From: Welwitschia mirabilis
Taxonomy: Eukaryota > Gnetophyta > Gnetopsida > Welwitschiales
NCBI GenBank assembly: GCA_051453625.1
Contig: JBOZIK010000001.1
Span: 286,068,499-286,132,498 of the forward strand
Length of the DNA stretch: 64,000 bases
Direction: 5' to 3'
Shown here piece after piece: positions 57,001 to 64,000 of the stretch. Each line of letters opens with the position of its first letter. Position 1 is the first letter of the stretch. The notes below the pieces were generated by a model. The model was not told where the DNA came from and ran no database searches. It worked only from the letters and a program-made list of their open reading frames with translations. The position numbers and the translations under genes are program-made.

Positions 57001-59300
57001 ATTAGTGCCATCAACATTCTAAAGCATAATGGTTTTATCATTGATGAACTTATGATTACTTACATTGAAATAGTACATTTTAAAGATTATTTTGTATCTA
57101 TTTATTTGATTTATTTAATTTAATGTTTTATTAGCTTTTATTAAAATAGATGATTAATATGTCAAGTTTACAATGTCTTAAATTCTTTTCCCCCTTGCAT
57201 TTCATTGCAAGATTACTTATTTATTAATAATAGTGATGTTATTTCAATATCAAGAGTTTTATGGTTCTCATTGATAATATTTGAAACCTATAATAGATGG
57301 TTTATCACTTGTGCATAAAGCCCTAATCACTTAATAATATATTATTTTAGATTAAGGAAATGATGATGACTTTTATGGTTTTGTTTATCTAGGGATGCTT
57401 GGTTGTTTGTCTTGTGAATAATTATTTCTTTTTATTAAAATTGTTTTTTATTTTCTTCCTTTTTAAAATGTATTTATCTTTCTCATTGATAATCTAATTT
57501 GTCTAAATGAATGATTGTAATATTTGAAATTCTCTTATGATCTTATGTAAGAATGTTAATTAAGGTTTTATATTATAATTAATAGCCTTAGTTTCTATCT
57601 TAAGATTAATATCTTGCGTCTTAACTACTAAGACATTATTATAATTATTTTTTAAAATCATTTATCATGGCATAGTTTGTACTTAAGAAAAAATAAATTT
57701 TAAGACTAATTTTTTGAAAATGTCATTTATAAAGGCATAACAACTACCTATGATAAATAAGGTATAAGACCCTTTCATGAAATTTTTTGAGATATATGTC
57801 TTTGATTTGAATTCTTATATAATTATTTTAACTTAGTGGGATGATGATATGACCTAGTTTTTAAATGATTAAATACTACTTATCTAAGTAATAAATCAAG
57901 TTGGAAAGGAATCTGTCTTATTAATTATCTAATGTCTTTAATGAATGTTAAGATTTAAGGACTTGTTACTAAATAAGAGTTTTTACTACATGGAAAATGA
58001 TTTATAAGAATATTTGAAATAACTTTTTAATCCTTTACTTTATGATACAATACATATTTCCATGATGGTTAATATTAAATAACACTTTATTTGCTTCTTT
58101 TAAATCTCACTTACTAGCTTATTTGTTTAATATGGATGTAGTTTCTTTTTTGAGTTTTCTCTTGAAGAATTAATGAATTTTATAAGAAACCTTTTGACAA
58201 CCTTATGGCATCTTAATGATATAAATTTTTAAGGTACTTGTGTCTTATTTCTACATGCAATATAGTGAAAAGATGAAAGTCCTTTTTATTCTTATAAAGC
58301 AAAGAAAGCCTACCATATGATTTCCTAATATATATTCATTAAGAATCATTACTATAAATCATGATATAACTTATACTTAAGGACTTAATAGATATAAAAG
58401 CTTAATGCATATAAAATTTACTTGCCTTACTAAAATAAGAGCCTTCTGAGTGTATCTTCTTCATCAAGATATACTATTAATATAAGGATTTTCCATTTAG
58501 GATTCATAGATATTACCTAATATTTCTTGAATAATGAAGATAGTTTTTATCATTACTTAATTAATTTTTTTATGAATTAAAATACTTGAACATGGGTTCT
58601 TATTCTCTTTTAAATATTTCATTCAAACTAAAAGTATATTCTTCTTAGAGATTTACCACATCTTCCATGATAATATTTATTTCTTTGAAAGTGTTTTAAA
58701 CCTTACATCTTTTATATGTTTTAGAAATACTAATGCAAATATATTTTTCAAAAAATTAGTAACTCTACATTTTTAGATTTAAGATTATTATATTAAAAAG
58801 TATGACTTCTTAGATCCACACACATGCAACAAAAATTTAATTAGGGACTATATCTCCTCTATCCATTGAAGCAATGGTTAAATGAAACTTTTAGTGAGAA
58901 ATAAAAATACAATTTGTCATATTTTATTATATAAACTTATATTTTAAAAAATTCTATACTACTAAAATAACATATATAAACATAATGTTGTTAATCTTAA
59001 ATATTTCATTCAGTTATACTTATAATAATATCTAATGAATATTTTACTACCAAGGGATAAAACATACTCCATTAGTTAGATATTTTATTATTTAACCTAC
59101 TTTTATTCTAAAACATAAATTTTTAAATGTTATGTAGGATTTAAATTTAAGTTATGTGATATAAAGAATCCTATGACACTAAAATAACTTATACAAATAT
59201 TATATTATTAATCTTAAAGATTTATATCATAAAAATAATTTATAAAATTAAAAAATATTTTAATTAATACCTAAAGGTTCTTTTATTAAATTAATAACCT
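54081..59300. other. AT-rich sequence, no recognised gene
   Basis: Very low CpG, stops in all frames, no TE or gene motif recognised on either strand. A 10-N gap lies at 56390-56399. Probably old repeat sequence. Confidence 0.5.
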
Positions 59301-62300
59301 TTGGAATCTGATAAGAGGAGAAAAATTCTAGAGCATACAAAGGAGCTAGGATTTAGAAGACTTCAAATCGACAAAGATAATTTCAGTTCCAGGAAGCTAC
59401 AGTGCACATGGGGTGGTATCGGCCACTAGACAGACATACTTTAGGTAAGTTGCAAAATTTTACTATTACTTCTTTATTGATTTGATTTAGGGTTTAAAAA
59501 GGGGCTTGTTTTCCAAAATGGATAAGACCTAATTCTCCAAGGAAGAAAAAACCCTAGTCTTAGATATTGATGAAGGTGCATGTTCAGAGATAGAGAATAA
59601 ATATAGTTTAATTAACAAGTCCATTTTATCCGATCCAAGATCTAGACTTGATCTTATTAGAGAATGGGTAGTAACAAAATAAAACAGAGTTAGTAAAGTT
59701 AAAGTTACAACTTTTTTAAAAGGAGTAATGACTTTTTAGTTAAATAATAAATGAGATTAGGATGAGGTTATTATAAGAGAACCTTAGTTTTTTAGAGTAA
59801 GGGGGCTAGTCCTAGCCCAATGGAGGCTGGGGCTATAATCAAACCAAAATGTATTTAGAAAATTACTGATATGGATCTAGATTTACAAGTTCTCTCTAGA
59901 GTTTTGGGATAAATATCTATTAAGAAAAATCACATCTCAGTTCGATGAACTAATAAAGCTTGATAGAATAACCATTAAGCAGATGAAGCTGATCCTTGCT
60001 ATATTTTGCATTTGGATGAATCTAGAAAATACAAAAAACATATAATTTATTAAGTTTAGAACTAAATGGGGTATATAATACCTTAAAGTTACTTATAAGG
60101 GCTCCTAGTTCCATGTAAAATTTGTGAAAAGTCAAGACACATCTCAAGGGGATGCATTTATATAGAAAAGAGATGTTTCCATTGGGGAAGAATGGGCCAT
60201 GTAAGGGAAAAATGCAAAAAAGAGGCACAAAAAGAAACTTATTATTTTTGCAAAAATACCAAGCATAATTAAAGCAATATTGGCTTAAATTAAAAAAAAG
60301 GACAAAACAATGAAGAATGCTATGGTTTTCCTCAAGGAAAATAAGACAAAGAAGAAACAGGAGAGGAAGTATAACTCCTTTCAACTTCTTACGAAATAAG
60401 AGGATACTTTGTAATCCTAAAATGTACTAAATACAAAAGGGTTGAATGACATGAAGGTTTAGATGAGAGGAAGACCTAGCAATAGAATCCTCCAAGAAAG
60501 TGAAACTATAGAAATTGTGGCCAATAGCTTCTAAGCTACCATCAAAGATACTCTAAAAAAAGGCCAAGCTACCAGAAAAGGGTGAAAATAGACCTAATGG
60601 ATTATCTCTAGGAATTAAAGGAAATTAGGATTCTCTTATAAGAAAAGACCTTAAAACATTTTATTAGTCAACATAATATTAAATTATTTTATTTATAAGA
60701 AACAAAAATGTAAGATGATATGAAACTAGAAAACCTAGGGTAGCAGTGGAACATTTTTACCTCTACAGCTTAAAGAAACCTAGGAGGCCTCATGATTCTA
60801 ATGAATAAGGAGGCAGAATTAATTAATAGCAATAAGAAATCACTTTAATCTTTCTTAAGAAAGTAGGTTGTGCTATAATAAACTTCTATAGCCCTAAAAA
60901 TAATCAAGATAAAGCTTTCACATTAGAGGAATTATAGCAAATTATGATAGACAAATCCAAGTGGCTCATAGTGGGGAACTTTAATCAATGCCTACACCAT
61001 TGGGAGAAAACAGGGGGTAAAAACTGAAACTCCAGAGGGCTGAAACTCTTAAATATTTCATGGTATATAATACCCTCTCAGTATTCCACTTATAATGTGT
61101 AAATACACCTGGTTTAATAGAAGGATAGGAAGAAATCTGATGATATCTTAAATTAACAAAATTTTCATTAAAAAAGACATAGCAAAGCTTCCAATTAAAG
61201 GTTAAGGATTGAATAGAATAGCTTTATATCACCATCTAATCAAATACAGAATTGGGGAGATAATGCTCCGGAGGACTTCGTTTCAAATGGAACATTACTA
61301 GATTACAAGAATAGAGACTAGAACTCTAACAGAAATAATTTGGAGCTAATATGATAATACTCATCCACTAACCTTTTTCTACAAAGGTCTAAACACCTTG
61401 AAAGCCCATATAAAAGATTAGAAAAGAAAAAAAAAGATTTGAATTAAAAAAAAACTTAGAGGAAGAGATCCAAAGAATCCAAACTAAGCAAGAAGAGGGA
61501 GGAGACCAAGATAGCCTTTGTAATAGGGAATACTAATGTCTCATGAAACTACAAGAGATAAATGTAGATAAGGAAAACTTCTAGAGAGAATGTTCAAGAA
61601 TAAGTGGCTTAAGGAGGGACAAATACATCAAGTTTTTTTTCCAACAAACCAACCAACATAGAGCTGCTAACAGAACTAGGAGGCTAATCATCAAAGACCA
61701 TGTAGTTAAAAATGAATAGTAAATAGCTAATAAAATATAGGCTCACCTCAAGAGAATATGAAAATGAAATGACATCACCCCCGACCTTATTCTAGAAAAT
61801 AAGAAAATATCCAATGAGGATAATACCCATCTTACTAAACCTTAGGATAGAGAAGAAGTTTAGTCAGTAGTGAGATTAATGAAGAATAATAGATCTCCAA
61901 GACTAGGTGGTCATTTGGTTAAAATTTTTAAGTATTACTTCTCTATTTTAGGGGACAACCTTTAAGATGTTTTGTAGGATATTATTCATAACAAATGCAT
62001 CCTTAGGGAAATGAATAGAACTAGGTCCATTTTATTCCCAAAAAAAGGCATCCTAATAAACCAAAGGACTTCAAATCTTTAGGTATTTACAACATTCTTT
62101 ATAGAATATTTGTAAAAATCATGCTAGGCCATGTCATACCTCTACTTTCTAAGTAACTTTTGAGAACAAAGTTGACTTCATCTAATTTAGGTATATTCAA
62201 GATCAAATTTTCTTGACTCACGAAATTATACATTTATTAAAAAGCATAAATTTTCTCTTCTTATTGATCAACTAGATATAGCGAAAGCTTATAATTTTAT

Positions 62301-64000
62301 TAGTTATCAAGCTTTAGGTTATAGTCTCAGGAAAACTAAATTTCACTAAGACATTATCAACCTCTAGTTAGACATGCAAGCTTCTACAAATTCAATGTGG
62401 AAGTTAACAACCACAAATCCAAGTTTTTCTTAAGTAGTCGAGTACTAAGACAAGGGGATCCTGTAGTTGAGGATTAAGACAAGAAGATCTCTTATCCCCA
62501 TATCTTTTTCTATTTGTCATAAATGTCTTATAGGGATTTCTAAAAAGTAACAGAGTATCTGGTATGGAGATAGAAGGTCAAACATTCATTAATAATTATT
62601 ATGCTAATCATATAATCATCATGACCAAAGCCTCATATTAATAAGTAAGAGCTACTAAGAAATCCATGAATCGTTTTGCAGAAGCTACCAGTCTCCACAT
62701 TAATTAGAATAAATATAAAATTTATACATTAGATAGAAACATTATTATAGGGGATGAAATCACTATAATATTGAACACCAAAATGGGAGACTTTAGAACA
62801 TCTCCTTGGAAATCCCTTTGCAGAATTGGCACAAGACCCTCACTTAAAACTACATTGTTGAATCTATTTAGAGAAAATGCAACTCCTAGTAGAATAACTT
62901 TCTATCTTACAAAGAAAAGATCATCCTAGCAAACATATACCTAATACACTCTTTTAGATACATAGCTTTTGTTATTACTCCCTAAGGAATATCATCTAAA
63001 AAATCAATAAAATTTTGAAGGCATTTATTTGGTCAAGAGGTGAATATTAAAATTGCATCCATATCTGCAAATGAAAGAAAATAGCATGTCCTAATGAGTC
63101 TAAAGGCTAGGGCATCTAGAGGCCAGAAGATTGTTATCTCATGAAATCTCAATGAGTCCTTAAAAGGCTTTTTAATAAAGGATAGTTATGGAGTGATTTG
63201 ATCAATTACAAGTATCTTAATTGGAATACCTCGAGAGAGAATCATATTTGAAAAAACACCTTAGCAGGTCTAGAAGAAATTTAATAGATGTGAACATATG
63301 CAATAAAAACATAGCCAAGTAAATTATTTTCAAAAAATATGAAAAAATAACACTTATAAGAAGTTATAAAAGGGATAAATCCTAGATAAAATCAAGATAT
63401 TTTACTATTTCAAGGATCATAATAGAATCCTCACAAGAGACCAAAGATGTAAGAGGGATTTCTAAGTTAAAGCTACATGTCCAATCTATCAGTCTTGTTT
63501 TAAAGATGTTAATCATCTCTTTCATTAATGTAAGTGAAGTGTTGAATTAATGACAATTATGATGGATTATTACAAACTCTGCAACATATCTAATGCATGC
63601 AAGATTGATGGGATTAGATAGATATGGTGTACAAGAAATGATCTAATTTTAAATATTGTCCCCCTTCCATTTCCAATAAATAATGCTAAGAGAATCAAAT
63701 GCTATAATTCAAAAATCAAAATAGCCATCGAAGTAACTCCTACTATGGAATCATCTGATCCTACTTTATTCAAGGGATTCCTTATGTTGTGAAAGAAGGT
63801 ACATGTCATGGATGGTAAACCCTCCTGTAGAAGCTTAATGAAGAAGAGAAACCAATATTACCCCATTCTGTAGAATATGAAAAGGGAAACAAACTACATA
63901 TAGGAGAATCTCTGAAAATCATAGAAGAATCTCTCTCTAGACTCTTGAAAATCCTAGTTGCTAGTGAAAGAATTCCCCTTGGAAGTAGAGGATAATGGGA
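59300..64000 (+). mobile_element. LINE (L1-type) element, ORF1 through RT, runs out of window
   Basis: ORF1: two CCHC-type knuckles at 60114-60225, CKICEKSRHISRGC intact and CFHWGRMGHVREKC with one Cys to Trp. Endonuclease: WLIVGNFNQCLHHWEKTGG (about 60962-61018). RT: MKNNRSPRL, DIIHNKCILREMNRT, LFPKKG, LIDQLDIAKAYNFI (motif A Asp kept, about 62260-62300), and YANH (62600-62611) where the family has YADD or FADD, so both catalytic Asp are lost. A terminal zinc-finger remnant CPIYQSCFKDVNHLFH lies at about 63479-63530. Stops throughout; inactive. Confidence 0.82.

Noticed and set aside
60022-60384. Minus-strand 120-aa frame rich in Phe and Leu
   Set aside because: Antisense to the LINE ORF1 zinc-knuckle region, which has clear family motifs on the plus strand.

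Overview
This window reads as nuclear DNA of a land plant. The evidence is one intron-containing gene of the plant L-gulonolactone oxidase (GULLO) family, captured fragments of two plant gene families (a wall-associated receptor-like kinase and a GH9 endoglucanase), and old plant-type CACTA, Copia, Gypsy and LINE elements. The species cannot be fixed from the sequence. Nine N gaps interrupt it (4947-5046, 10928-11027, 14363-14372, 22569-22668, 35714-36334, 43256-43746, 46720-46819, 51494-52195, 56390-56399). Most of the DNA is AT-rich, visibly short of CpG and full of nonsense changes, as expected of long-silent, methylated repeats.

1-13.5 kb is a nested transposon stack. A minus-strand Copia fragment (122-1097 continuing at 12241-13482) is split by an 11.1-kb CACTA-type transposon (1098-12240). 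A fuller Copia relative at 27-35 kb shows the uninterrupted site. Inside the CACTA element are captured exons, all on the minus strand: three exons of a GH9 endoglucanase followed by two exons of a WAKL20-like receptor kinase. This is a chimeric capture with most splice sites still readable. Much of the cargo and the arms is present twice, which suggests two related elements, one inside the other, or an internal duplication.

13.5-22.8 kb holds a 546-bp tandem duplication, a GC-rich island without a recognisable gene (15.2-16.7 kb), AT-rich spacer and the GULLO gene (minus strand, two exons, 597 aa). GULLO is the only gene that looks intact.

23-43 kb holds a decayed minus-strand LINE and then Gypsy (Athila/Tat-type) sequence. 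The first Gypsy LTR (from 26695) is interrupted by a Copia element (27171-35067). Its second LTR (39850-41045) is uninterrupted and shows the empty site. Protease precedes and gag follows the second LTR, pointing to a tandem LTR-internal-LTR-internal arrangement.

43.7-64 kb is AT-rich repeat graveyard with a second Copia (46.3-48.1 kb), a LINE reverse transcriptase (53.1-54.1 kb) and a third LINE with ORF1 zinc knuckle, endonuclease, reverse transcriptase and terminal zinc finger (59.3-64 kb). The rest of that region shows nothing I can name. Domain calls were made by reading translations by eye against known family motifs; no database search was run.
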